From DATJGR01 sp041739525 (lineage in GTDB: Bacteria; Pseudomonadota; Gammaproteobacteria; Pseudomonadales; Azotimanducaceae): a stretch of DNA of 64,000 nt. A model generated the notes under the pieces. It saw only the letters and a program-made list of their open reading frames with translations, made no database searches and was not told the DNA's origin. The position numbers were made by a program, and so were the translations under genes. Shown here piece by piece: positions 55,363 through 63,775 of this stretch; position 1 is the first letter of the stretch, and every line of letters begins with the position of its first letter. The stretch spans positions 1 to 64,000 of the forward strand of contig JBGSNQ010000184.1 in assembly GCA_041739525.1 (NCBI GenBank). The letters are read 5' to 3'.

Positions 55363-55830
55363 CTATCGGTGTTGCGCTGCGGTGTGGGTCGCTCCGGGCG
55401 CGCTCTGCGTCCGCGGATCATAGAAGGCGCGAACATGGCGGGCGTCGTCACAATTGGGGTCGCCCACACGTGCACAATTCGCCTGAGCGTAGCCGCTCCA
55501 ATCCTCGTCCCAAGTGCACGCTCTACCGTGGATCTCGGCGCAGTCCTCTTCTGTGAGTGGAATGGACGCTGGAGATGCAGCAGCAGGCTCGTTCGTCGCG
55601 GCGTCACTCATGCGCGACCCGGTTGAGTCGGCGCCTTGCGGGAGACTGAACGTATTGACGTCATTGCCGTTGACGCGCAATAACCGAGTACCCGGCTGGT
55701 CAGGCGGGGGCGGCGTGTCCGACATGTGCACCTCACCTTCGGCGTCCCGCCACTCATAGACCTCTGCAGCCTGTAGCAACGGGGCTAACAGACACAGAGA
55801 TACCATCACAAATGCAGTTTTTCGTAGCAC
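55363..55830 (-). CDS. DUF4124 domain protein, exported
   Basis: 155 residues from GTG 55830 with AAGGA upstream. Signal peptide (FVMVSLCLLAPLLQAAE) followed by the DUF4124 motif VYEWRDAEGEVHMSDTPPP. The C-terminal part has four Cys (DCAEIHGRACTWDED, NCARVGDPNCDDA), likely two disulfides in the periplasm. Function unknown. Paralogue of the protein at 29.7 kb in the first domain only. Confidence 0.75.
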   Translation of the reverse strand: MLRKTAFVMVSLCLLAPLLQAAEVYEWRDAEGEVHMSDTPPPPDQPGTRLLRVNGNDVNTFSLPQGADSTGSRMSDAATNEPAAASPASIPLTEEDCAEIHGRACTWDEDWSGYAQANCARVGDPNCDDARHVRAFYDPRTQSAPGATHTAAQHR

Positions 55831-56972
55831 TGGGAGTTCCTTCGGTTGGCCGAACTGTCGATGGATAAACCGAACTTCGCAGCGTATCAGGGCCACCATG
55901 AACCGCGCGACTAATGGAGCCCGATGCCACCGTGAAGATCATTCCATTGAAGGCGTCGCCGCGCTCGACCGCGACTTCGCGCAAAAGGAATCGATAGTAG
56001 GACGGCTGCCTCAAGAAACCGACCCACGAAGACGCAGTCATATCGAGAAAGTTGGTGGTTCAGGTCCTACGGTGTTCGAACGGTTTGGTTAGTGTTTCTG
56101 ATCGACTCGGCAGCCGTAGCTGAACGAGTTCCGCGTGAACACGGGAAGGATCGTGGGACACCACTCCCTGACCTGACAGTGCCGATATCCGGCGACACAG
56201 AGCCTCTTCGGTTGAAGAGAACATCTGCGCCAGTACCAACGGACCTACACAGTCAGGTCTTACTTCGAACGTGGTTTTCTGAAGTCACCTCCTCTGGATA
56301 ATGCTGCGGAGCCGCGGGGTTGATGAATTGTCTCGCGTCGCCTAAGGCGAATCGCTCGACGTCGATGGAAGCTGGGCCGATGCCCGACTTGAACGAACGG
56401 ATCGAAGATCCTGAGTCTCGACGATGAACCGATGACCTTGACGGTCATTGCGACATTGCACAGTTCTCGGTGTCGCTGTTGCAGTGATTGAGCGTCTGCT
56501 TCGCTGTCCGGTTGGCTTGCGCCAGGCTGGAACGACCTGCCACTTTAAACGCAGTGGCCGCGTATAAATCGTTCGTGGGTGCAGCTTGAGCGCCGAAACT
56601 GCGGCCGTCACTTCGAAATCCGACCGCGGATCCGCGTAGTTATTGGCGTGTAGCCGTCGTCACTACCCCGCTTCGCTTTGTAGTGACGACGGCACCTTCG
56701 GGGCGTCGCGCGGATCGCGGCGGGCATGCGCCCGCCACGATCCCTGCTCAAGTTGTTACCGCGCCTTCGGTTCGCGTTCTCGCGTACAACGCGCGTCGCC
56801 TGATTTCCGCTGTCGCGGCTGCGCGCATGTGTGGTGCGCTCCGCCACCATCGGTTCTCGGCTCGCCCGTTCTTGCGAGGTCGCAGCGTGTCGGTCGCGTC
56901 CGAGGTCCAGCGCGAGCGTAGGCGTGTCCGCGCATCGTGCGATTCCACGTCACCGACAGCGGGTCTCAGGAG
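55831..56972. other. Long stretch without supported genes
   Basis: Open frames here are short, unsupported by ribosome-binding sites and have shadow-like composition. From about 56640 the DNA is very GC-rich with many short self-complementary segments (for example GTAGTGACGACGG near 56682). It reads as non-coding filler at the end of the integrative element. Confidence 0.4.
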
Positions 56973-57102
56973 CGAGTGGGCTCAATGAGCCCACTCGTCG
57001 ACCGTTACAGAATTTGTTCTGACGTGTAAGAAAAGACGCGCGCCTTGACTCGGTCGTTACAGATTCTGTTACGGCTTGCGAGTGGGCTCACTGAGCCCAC
57101 TC
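56973..57102. repeat. Two identical palindromes bracketing GTTACAG motifs at the rep 3' end
   Basis: GAGTGGGCTCA-n-TGAGCCCACTC occurs at 56974-56996 and at 57080-57102, the second inside the last codons of the rep gene. Between them are GTTACAGAATTTG (57004) and the near-palindrome GTTACAGATTCTGTTAC (57056-57072), which contains the rep TAA. Candidate replication or Rep-binding region. Confidence 0.5.
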
Positions 57103-58247
57103 TGAAGATTGGGCATGCCGAGCACCGCGCGCAGCTCGGCGAGGGAGGACTGCGCGGTAGCAATCGCAGCTGCGCGATCTGGCGACGTGTCCGCCGGAGC
57201 CGCGATCGGGCGTGCGCGCTCGCGCGCCCTCGCCTCACGCTCCGCCTCGACATTGAGCGCCAGATTGGCCTGAAACTCGCCTTTCAATGCCGCGCGACAC
57301 AGCGACGCCAGGAAGCTCAGATCGTCGTACACCGTAGGCATGCCGCGCCGCTCGGCGCGAATGCGTCCTTCGGTCTCATCCAAGATGCGTTGGCGAAGCT
57401 CCGCAGGCACGGCGGCCAGATGGCGACCAGCCAGATCACATTGGTTCGCCGAAAAACGACCGGGATACGTCAGGGGTTCACCGCGCTCGTTCGTCGTCAG
57501 CGTTACAGAATCTGGAATACCTGTAGTAGTAGTTGTCTTCTCTCGTATACATAAAGAACTACTACTACGGTGTTGCAGATTCTGTAACGTCACAAATTTC
57601 GACGTTTTCGAGTTTTGGCGGAAGCGTTCCCCGCCTTCGGCTTGCCTTGCGTTGTGGAGGTTGACCGCCGCGCGCGTGTCCTGCGCAACGGCACACACCC
57701 GGGCGTGTGGGTGCGTCAGCGACGCCTCGAGGAATTGCAGATACTGCGGATCGAGATGCAGCGTGTCCGTCAGCGGTAAGGGTTCATCGTGCAACGCATA
57801 GATGTTGCGCCGAAACCGGCCACACGGTTCGCGTAGTCGCGCACACAGTGTCAGCCACCGGGCGATCCGCAGTATTGCGATACAGCGTACGACGGTCGTC
57901 TTTGAGGCGATGTTCGCCTTCCGACAGATCTCCGCGTAACTCGGGAAGTTTGAGCTACCCGCCCCTCTTGCGTGTCGTTTAACTACCATCCAAACGAGCT
58001 TGTCGACCGGCTCGAGGGTCGGATCCTGAATCACGCTGTCGGGAATGGCCTCATGCCGATTGCCGACAAACAGCATCGCGTCATGAGCGACCGGTTCACC
58101 GTGAACCCGCGTGACCGTCGCTTCCATCAACGCATCGAGCGCGAGGGTCTCCGGACGCACGGATGAATCATCCGTCTCCGCTGACCCATGCTGCTCGGAT
58201 TCAGCCAGGATCAACGTCCCAGATAGACCAAATGTGCAGCTGCACAT
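57069..58247 (-). CDS. STY4528-family replication protein of an integrative element
   Basis: 392 residues from ATG 58247; other starts are possible, and the region just upstream is the end of the RIT element. The family hallmarks are strong: LALDALMEATVTRVHGEPV, HDAMLFVGNRHEAIPDSVIQ, EPVDKLVWMVVKRHARG, FPSYAEICRKANIASKTTVV, and FRRNIYALHDEPLPLTDTLH. A middle low-complexity segment (RSSSSLCIREKTTTTTG) is encoded by a large inverted repeat. STY4528 proteins occur in SPI-7/clc-type integrative conjugative elements and are thought to start replication of the excised circle. No conjugation genes follow on the left. Confidence 0.8.
   Translation of the reverse strand: MCSCTFGLSGTLILAESEQHGSAETDDSSVRPETLALDALMEATVTRVHGEPVAHDAMLFVGNRHEAIPDSVIQDPTLEPVDKLVWMVVKRHARGAGSSNFPSYAEICRKANIASKTTVVRCIAILRIARWLTLCARLREPCGRFRRNIYALHDEPLPLTDTLHLDPQYLQFLEASLTHPHARVCAVAQDTRAAVNLHNARQAEGGERFRQNSKTSKFVTLQNLQHRSSSSLCIREKTTTTTGIPDSVTLTTNERGEPLTYPGRFSANQCDLAGRHLAAVPAELRQRILDETEGRIRAERRGMPTVYDDLSFLASLCRAALKGEFQANLALNVEAEREARARERARPIAAPADTSPDRAAAIATAQSSLAELRAVLGMPNLQSGLSEPTRKP
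57502..57588. repeat. 33-base inverted repeat inside the rep gene
   Basis: Left arm 57502-57534 and right arm 57557-57588 are complementary over 30 of 33 positions, with a 22-base loop. Each arm begins with the GTTACAGAATCTG motif seen at the rep 3' end and carries GTAGTAGTAGTT. It encodes the Ser and Thr runs of the Rep protein. A strong candidate origin or Rep-binding structure. Confidence 0.6.
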
Positions 58248-58395
58248 TTTGTCTATTGTGGGAGGTAGAACGTTATGCAAAGTGCCGTGGCCAAGTGCCC
58301 TGCGAGTAAGGCGTTCGCTTTAGATCACTGCACATAACATTTCATGATCAGCCTCCCGGCGGCCGTCGAGGTCGTCTTTCACGAGGAGGTCGATC

Positions 58396-59664
58396 ATGGA
58401 TCAGTCCAACAACGATTCAGTTGCAGACAACGAGCCGTTGGCACGGCTTGTCGCACGCGCCTTGAGCCAGCTGGAGAAGCTTCGCTATAGCAGCAGATCG
58501 CTGCGACGGTACCGAACGATCTGGCACCATCTCATCGCCTTTTCGCGACAGCAAAATCTGGGAGAGGCGTACTCGGACGATCTGGCGGCCCGCTTCGTGG
58601 ACACGTATCGGATGCACGACGGCGAGTTCGTTGCGCAACAAGGCGGATGGCGGCGGCACGTTGAGTTCGGCGTCAAGGTGCTCGACGTTTTCGCGCACGA
58701 TGGGCGCATCGAGCGTTGCATCACCGACATGCAAACGATCCACGTCCCGCCGGCCATGAAGAAGTCCCTGCGCGACTACGAACAGTACTGCCGGGATCGA
58801 CGTCATCTTCGAGTGTCGACGCTTCGCGAGCGGCTTCGCGAGATCGCGATATTCCTGGATTTCCTCGGCGCAAGGAACGTCAAGAGGCTGGTTCAGTTGC
58901 AGCCGGCCGATCTCACCGCATTCGTCAGCTCCCAGCATCGTCTGCGACCCAAGACCGTCGCCCGGATCGTCTCCGATGTGCGGGTGTTTCTGCAGTTCTT
59001 GCTCCTGCGCGGGATCTTGCAGCGGGATCTCAGTCATGCGCTGCCGAAGATCCGAGTCACCCGGGATGCCACCATCCCATCGGTCTGGCCACCGGAACTC
59101 GTTGGCAGGCTCCTCGAGGTCGTTGATCGCAGCTCGCCCAGAGGCAAACGCGACTACGCGATCCTTTTGCTCGCCTGTCGCTTGGGCTTGCGCGTGGGGG
59201 ATATCCGAACGTTGCGGCTCGATGATCTCAACTGGGAAGCGGCCCACATCGCGATTACGCAGGCCAAGACCGGCGCGCCGCTCTGCTTGCCACTGACCGA
59301 AGAAGTCGGCACGGCATTGATCGATTATCTGCAGAGCGGCCGGCCACGGACTGACCGTCGCGAGGTATTCCTCAGTCTGCGGCCGCCGTGCGCGCCATTC
59401 GCGGAGAACGCCCGCCTGCATCACATCGTCAGCTATTGGAAGGAACTCGCGGGCATCCATTTCCGGACCGAACAACGCCACGGACTGCACTCGCTACGCC
59501 ACACCCTCGCGACGCAACTACTCCGTCAGGAGACGCCGGTTCACATCATCTCCGCGATCCTCGGTCACGCGACAACAACAGCGACGTTGATCTACGCCAA
59601 GGCGGATGTGGAAGCTCTGCGCGGGGCCGCGCTGAACACCGAGGAGGTGCGCCATGTCGAATAG
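58396..59664 (+). CDS. RIT tyrosine recombinase A
   Basis: 422 residues from ATG 58396 (GAGGAGG upstream). N-terminal SAM-like core-binding domains; catalytic domain with LACRLGLRVGDIRTL (first Arg), HSLRHTLATQLL (His and second Arg), ILGHATTTATLIYAK (late His and Tyr). It is the longest of the trio, as usual in RIT elements. It overlaps the next gene by 11 bases. All catalytic residues are visible. Confidence 0.88.
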   Translation: MDQSNNDSVADNEPLARLVARALSQLEKLRYSSRSLRRYRTIWHHLIAFSRQQNLGEAYSDDLAARFVDTYRMHDGEFVAQQGGWRRHVEFGVKVLDVFAHDGRIERCITDMQTIHVPPAMKKSLRDYEQYCRDRRHLRVSTLRERLREIAIFLDFLGARNVKRLVQLQPADLTAFVSSQHRLRPKTVARIVSDVRVFLQFLLLRGILQRDLSHALPKIRVTRDATIPSVWPPELVGRLLEVVDRSSPRGKRDYAILLLACRLGLRVGDIRTLRLDDLNWEAAHIAITQAKTGAPLCLPLTEEVGTALIDYLQSGRPRTDRREVFLSLRPPCAPFAENARLHHIVSYWKELAGIHFRTEQRHGLHSLRHTLATQLLRQETPVHIISAILGHATTTATLIYAKADVEALRGAALNTEEVRHVE

Positions 59665-60637
59665 AACACCTGACATTCGGTTCGGCAGCCCGCTTGCGTC
59701 GCTCATGGAACAGTTCGTCCAGGAGAAGCGGGCCTGTGGCTACCGCTATCATGAGCCCGTTCGGTTGTTGGCGCGGTTCGATCGCTTTTTATCCGGCGAG
59801 GCGTTATCGCAGCACGAGCTACCCCGCGATCTGACCCGCCAGTGGCTCGCTAAACAACCTCACGAGGGCGCGGCAACCCACCAGCATCGCATCTCCATCG
59901 TGCGTCAGTTCGCGATGTACATGCGCCGGCTGGGGTATTCCGCCGAGGTACCGGACGGAACGCTGACGGCAAAGTGTGGTGGCGGATTTGTACCGCGCAT
60001 CCTGACGCACGCCGAGATTCGCCAGCTGTTTGACGCGGTCGATCAGCTGACACCGACTGCGCACGCACCGCTGCGCCATCTCATCATGCCGGAGGTTTTC
60101 CGCCTGCTGTACGGCTGCGGCTTCCGGCTCGGCGAGGTGCTGCATTTGCGCGTCGCCGATGTCGACCTTGACCGCGGCATCCTGACAGTGCGCGAAGCCA
60201 AGTTCGGCAAGGATCGCCTGGTTCCTCCAGCGGTGCCGTTAGTGCAGCGCCTGCGGCAGTACGCCGCGGGCTTCGGATCTCGTCCCTCGGATGCGTTCTT
60301 CTTCCCGTCGCGCCACGGCGGTGCGTGGAGTATCGGTGCGGTTTATCGTCAATACCGACGGCTACTGCTGGAGTGTGGGATCCCACACGCCGGCCGAGGC
60401 AAGGGACCGCGAGCCCATGATTTGCGCCACACGTTCGCCGTCCATAGCCTGTTGCGCTGGTACCAAGAAGGTGCCGACCTCGACGCCAAGCTGCCGGTGT
60501 TGGCGACCTATCTGGGCCATCAGTCGCTGATCGGAACACAGCGTTATCTGCATCTGACGGCGGAACTGTTTCCGCAGATTGCCGTGCGCGCCAATGCCGC
60601 GTTTGGTGATGTGATCCCGCGGAGCATCGCATCATGA
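59654..60637 (+). CDS. RIT tyrosine recombinase B
   Basis: 327 residues from ATG 59654 (GAGGAGGTGC upstream). Catalytic residues: LLYGCGFRLGEVLHL (Arg), HDLRHTFAVHSL (His, Arg), YLGHQSLIGTQRYLHL (His, Tyr). The N-terminal domain has KRACGYRYHEPVRLL. Translationally coupled to both neighbours (overlaps by 11 bases upstream and ATGA downstream), so the three proteins are made together and probably act as a complex. Confidence 0.88.
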   Translation: MSNRTPDIRFGSPLASLMEQFVQEKRACGYRYHEPVRLLARFDRFLSGEALSQHELPRDLTRQWLAKQPHEGAATHQHRISIVRQFAMYMRRLGYSAEVPDGTLTAKCGGGFVPRILTHAEIRQLFDAVDQLTPTAHAPLRHLIMPEVFRLLYGCGFRLGEVLHLRVADVDLDRGILTVREAKFGKDRLVPPAVPLVQRLRQYAAGFGSRPSDAFFFPSRHGGAWSIGAVYRQYRRLLLECGIPHAGRGKGPRAHDLRHTFAVHSLLRWYQEGADLDAKLPVLATYLGHQSLIGTQRYLHLTAELFPQIAVRANAAFGDVIPRSIAS

Positions 60638-61644
60638 AGCCGACCGACTTCTCCGTGCACGTGACCCGCTTCTTAACGCATTACCTCACCGCGCAACGCA
60701 ATCTGAGCCCCAACACCATCAAGGCTTACCGCGACGTGTTCACGCTCCTGCTCCGGTTCTGTCGCGATGTCCGCGGCATCGCCTTGGAACGATTGTCGCT
60801 TGCCCAGATCGACGCAACTCTGGTCGAGGCGTTTCTGGATCACCTGAGCCAGGACAGGCATTGCTCGATCCGTACACAGAACCATCGGCTGGCGACTTTG
60901 CACGCGTTCTTCCGCTATGTGCAGTCGGAGGTGCCGGAGCGATTACTGCAGAGCCAGCAAATCCTGGCTATTCCTTTGCGGCGTCACCCGCGGCCGAGCG
61001 TCGGCTACCTCTCCAAAGAGTACCTCGCACAGATCCTCGCGCAACCCGATCTACGCATGCGCTCGGGTCGCCGAGATGCGGTCCTGCTCAGCGTGCTCTA
61101 CGACACCGGCGCGCGCGTGCAAGAGTTGATCGACCTCAATGCCGGCGACGTTCGCCTGGATCCGCCGGCACAGGTGCGGCTCATGGGCAAGGGACGCAAG
61201 ATGCGCGCCGTACCGTTGATGGACGCGACGACGCAGCTCCTGCGCGACCATCTCCGCGAGAACTGTCTGGATCGCCCCGAACACGCTGATCAGCCGCTCT
61301 TCAAAAACCGGCAGGGCTCACGACTCACGCGCACGGGTGTGCGTTACGTCCTGCAACGGCATGTCGAGAAAGTACGCAGCGATCATCCCGGCTTCACGCA
61401 GCCGGTCAGCCCGCATAGCCTGCGCCACACGAAGGGCATGCACCTGCTGCAGAGCGGTGTTTCGTTGGACATCATCCGCGACTTCCTCGGCCACGTGGAT
61501 GTGAAAACGACACAGATCTATGCACGGGCGAACCTTGAGATGAAACGCAAGGCACTCGAAATAGTCGCTGCCGATTCGCCGCTCCCCAAGATCCCGTCGT
61601 GGCAGCAGAACAAGACATTGCTCGAATGGCTGCACTCGCTGTAA
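60634..61644 (+). CDS. RIT tyrosine recombinase C
   Basis: 336 residues from ATG 60634. Catalytic residues: VLYDTGARVQELIDL (Arg), HSLRHTKGMHLLQSG (His, Arg), FLGHVDVKTTQIYARA (His, Tyr). The N-terminal core-binding domain reads RFLTHYLTAQRNLSPNTIKA, then YRDVFTLLLRF, the XerC/D-like type. The TAA is followed by about 130 bases of non-coding end sequence with the right inverted repeat. Confidence 0.88.
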   Translation: MKPTDFSVHVTRFLTHYLTAQRNLSPNTIKAYRDVFTLLLRFCRDVRGIALERLSLAQIDATLVEAFLDHLSQDRHCSIRTQNHRLATLHAFFRYVQSEVPERLLQSQQILAIPLRRHPRPSVGYLSKEYLAQILAQPDLRMRSGRRDAVLLSVLYDTGARVQELIDLNAGDVRLDPPAQVRLMGKGRKMRAVPLMDATTQLLRDHLRENCLDRPEHADQPLFKNRQGSRLTRTGVRYVLQRHVEKVRSDHPGFTQPVSPHSLRHTKGMHLLQSGVSLDIIRDFLGHVDVKTTQIYARANLEMKRKALEIVAADSPLPKIPSWQQNKTLLEWLHSL

Positions 61645-61773
61645 TGCGACGCGGTCACGTATTGCCGCTTCGTCAACCGAGCCTTTCCACATCCAGCCGG
61701 AATCTTATGTTGAGTGCCCTTGGCTCAAATGCCCCACTATCAAACCGCTGGAGGCGTCGCTGCACATAACAAC

Positions 61774-62640
61774 TTACCTCCCACAATAAACGGTGGTGAT
61801 CTGCTCGCGCTCATGACCAAGCTCTCGGCTGATCATCATGCGTGCCTCCCGATCCACAGCGCGCTGAGTCAGTGTCAGATCCGCATGCGCAGGTCCGCCG
61901 GCCGCGGGCGCTTTGAAACCGGTCAACTCCTCGAATCGCGCTTGGGCGTAGGCATGCCGGAGGCCGTGTAGCTTCGACAGACCTGCCGCACTTGTTTGAC
62001 GTTCGTAGATACGCAGCTGTTGTCGGTAGTTGCGTTGCGGTGGGATCAATGAGCCGCGACCGGCGACCTGGTGCGCACGGTCGAGTACCGCGCGTTGCGC
62101 ATCGGTACGAAGCGGAATCACCCGTGCCTTACCGCCCTTCGTCCAGCTGTCCTTCAACGTCACGCGATCGCCGCCGTCGGCGAAGCTGGGGCTGAACTTG
62201 ATCGCCTCCTCGCGACGCAGCCCGAACACTTGTTGGAGTTCGAGATTCATTCGGACGTAGGGATCGTTGATCTGAGCCAGGTCAGCAGGATCCACGACTC
62301 TCGCCTTCGAGATTCCATTGCTGAACACCCGATCAGGCACACCGTAGTGCGCATTCGACCGAGCAACGACGTTCTGCCGATCGACCTTCTCGGCCAACCA
62401 GCGCAATGTCGCGAGTCGATTCTTGACGGTTCCGACGGACAGCTCGGCGCGTTGCCAGTGACTGACGAGCGCATCGACGTGTTTGGGTTTCAACGATCCA
62501 ACACCCATTCCGCGGAAACCGAGCGCATGGAGCTGATCTGCGATGAGCGTCAATACCCGCTCGCGATCGTGCTGCGTCGCAAAGCTGCCATCGCGGTTCC
62601 GCTGGCATAGCTGCTTCAGTTGATGATTGAGATCGCGCAT
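61774..62640 (-). CDS. int: Phage-type integrase (Integrase_1 family)
   Basis: 288 residues from ATG 62640. N-terminal SAM-like domain (DLNHQLKQLCQRNRDGSFAT, GVGSLKPKHVDALVSHW, GTVKNRLATLRWLAEKV) and catalytic part with QQVFGLRREEAIKF (Arg), LHGLRHAYAQARFE (His, Arg), SRELGHEREQITTVYCGR (His, Tyr). All catalytic residues are present. The last codons TATTGTGGGAGG and TAA are formed by the terminal repeat of the RIT element, yet the ending matches the family norm, so function may be kept. It is the likely integrase of the element holding the STY4528 rep gene. Confidence 0.85.
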   Translation of the reverse strand: MRDLNHQLKQLCQRNRDGSFATQHDRERVLTLIADQLHALGFRGMGVGSLKPKHVDALVSHWQRAELSVGTVKNRLATLRWLAEKVDRQNVVARSNAHYGVPDRVFSNGISKARVVDPADLAQINDPYVRMNLELQQVFGLRREEAIKFSPSFADGGDRVTLKDSWTKGGKARVIPLRTDAQRAVLDRAHQVAGRGSLIPPQRNYRQQLRIYERQTSAAGLSKLHGLRHAYAQARFEELTGFKAPAAGGPAHADLTLTQRAVDREARMMISRELGHEREQITTVYCGR

Positions 62641-63081
62641 GCCTCATGAGCGTCTAACGATGCACGCCAACCGATCATCAATGGCGCGATCGCGTCAAAC
62701 GCTGTCCTCGACAGAACCAGCCCAAATCAACATTAGCTCTTCCTGGCCCATCGGGCTGCAACAAACCTCTTCACGGTTTGCTGCAATTTATTGCGGAGCA
62801 CATGCCGCGACACTGAGCAACCCTGCGGCATCGAAGCGCATCTATCGCGCCATAGCGTACCTGTCTGCCAACTCTGCCCAGACAGGGATCTCTGCGTCAT
62901 CGTCCAGCACGTGCGATCGAACTCGGCAAACGGTGACGAGGCATGCACCAGCATTACTCTGTGCAGCCAAAAAATCACGCGCGGACAAGTTGTGATTTGC
63001 ACTTCTGTGGATCGAAGGGAACAAACAGAATCCACGCATGATCAGAAATACGCCCACGGTGCACTTGCTACTGCGATTAAT
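62641..63081. other. Region between integrase and excisionase-like gene
   Basis: No supported gene. It should contain divergent promoters for the integrase and the excisionase-like gene. TGTGCAGCCAAAAAATCACGC near 62960 is an A-rich candidate. No repeat pair was recognised. Confidence 0.35.
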
Positions 63082-63465
63082 GTGAACCAAGCAGAAAAAA
63101 CATCGATAGGAAATAGTTGGCTGACTCTCCCGGCAGCATGCCGCGCCTTCGGATGGACAAAGGGCCAGATTCGATCGAAGATCGCGCGACATTGGCGGCG
63201 CGGATGTCATTGGGCGGTCGTCGACGGCCGCGTGATGATCAATTGGCCTGAGGTCGAAGCGCGCTACGCCGCTCAAAGAATTGGGTCCGTTTTGGGTCCG
63301 CGCCTACCCCAATCGTCTCTCAATGGTCCTGGCTACCCTGGAGGAGGGAAGGTTCTCGACGACGCACGCTCAGCCGGCGAGCGCTTTGGCGTCGCTCAAC
63401 GCAATCTCGCTCAATTTGACGACCAATTTCTGATCATCGGTAATCGGCGGGCCTTCGTGCAGTAA
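63082..63465 (+). CDS. Excisionase-like DNA-binding protein
   Basis: About 127 residues from GTG 63082; the start is weakly supported and an upstream one may be used. The clear part is SWLTLPAACRAFGWTKGQIR then VVDGRVMINWPEVEARY, the winged-helix pattern of phage excisionases (helix, wing, closing INWP). After IGSVLGP the translation is probably not conserved, because the tandem GGGTCCG repeat in the DNA there is also found at 12.42 kb beside another attachment-site scar. It is divergent from the integrase, as expected for int/xis pairs. Confidence 0.5.
   Translation: MNQAEKTSIGNSWLTLPAACRAFGWTKGQIRSKIARHWRRGCHWAVVDGRVMINWPEVEARYAAQRIGSVLGPRLPQSSLNGPGYPGGGKVLDDARSAGERFGVAQRNLAQFDDQFLIIGNRRAFVQ
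63281..63300 (+). repeat. GGGTCCG tandem, second copy in window
   Basis: TTGGGTCCGTTTTGGGTCCG matches 12421-12440 exactly. Two 7-base units 11 bases apart; a candidate integrase arm-type site inside the 3' end of the excisionase-like gene. Confidence 0.5.
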
Positions 63466-63615
63466 GTATTTGACATGTCCGTACGCACCGCGATGTACAT
63501 GCAATTCCCGCGTGTCGCGGTTGTACATCCACTGGCAAAATGGTCCATCAGCGCCGTCATCCCACCAGGCACCCGCCAATGAACCATCTTCGGTTTCTGT
63601 CGTCTGGTGTCGCAT
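63370..63615 (-). CDS. Hypothetical 81-residue protein
   Basis: 81 residues from ATG 63615 with GGGGGAGG 10 bases upstream. Sequence GSLAGAWWDDGADGPFCQWM, NRDTRELHVHRGAYGHV and DDQKLVVKLSEIALSDA looks like a real small protein. No family recognised. It overlaps the 3' end of the excisionase-like frame tail-to-tail, which argues that the latter ends earlier. Confidence 0.55.
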   Translation of the reverse strand: MRHQTTETEDGSLAGAWWDDGADGPFCQWMYNRDTRELHVHRGAYGHVKYLLHEGPPITDDQKLVVKLSEIALSDAKALAG

Positions 63616-63775
63616 TGATACCAGCCTCCCCCTCATTTGCGCAGATACTAAGCCGTTAGTCGTTCGGCTGGGCTGCTTAGTAGCTGCTTAGCCTGACCGT
63701 GAGGTCAACGGGCGCACGATTTCAGATTACTCTGCTGTGGTATGCGCGCAAATGACCGTAACGCAGGACAACGGG

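Larger units (their letters stand above)
58254..61788 (+). mobile_element. Recombinase-in-trio (RIT) element, complete
   Basis: Three overlapping tyrosine-recombinase genes on the plus strand are enclosed by terminal inverted repeats TATTGTGGGAGGTA (58254-58267) and its exact complement (61775-61788), 3535 bp in all. Next to each end lie GTTATG/CATAAC motifs and a GCCAAG motif. No cargo gene is present. The right end overlaps the integrase stop codon, and the left end abuts the start of the rep gene. RIT elements of this form and size are known from many proteobacteria. No target-site duplication could be recognised. Confidence 0.82.

Noticed and set aside
56640..56960. Overlapping 60-100 codon frames on both strands
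   Set aside because: GC-rich low-information sequence with no start signals; all frames are open by composition alone.
58417..59490. 357-codon minus-strand frame inside the RIT element
   Set aside because: Antisense to recombinase A, whose motifs are unambiguous.
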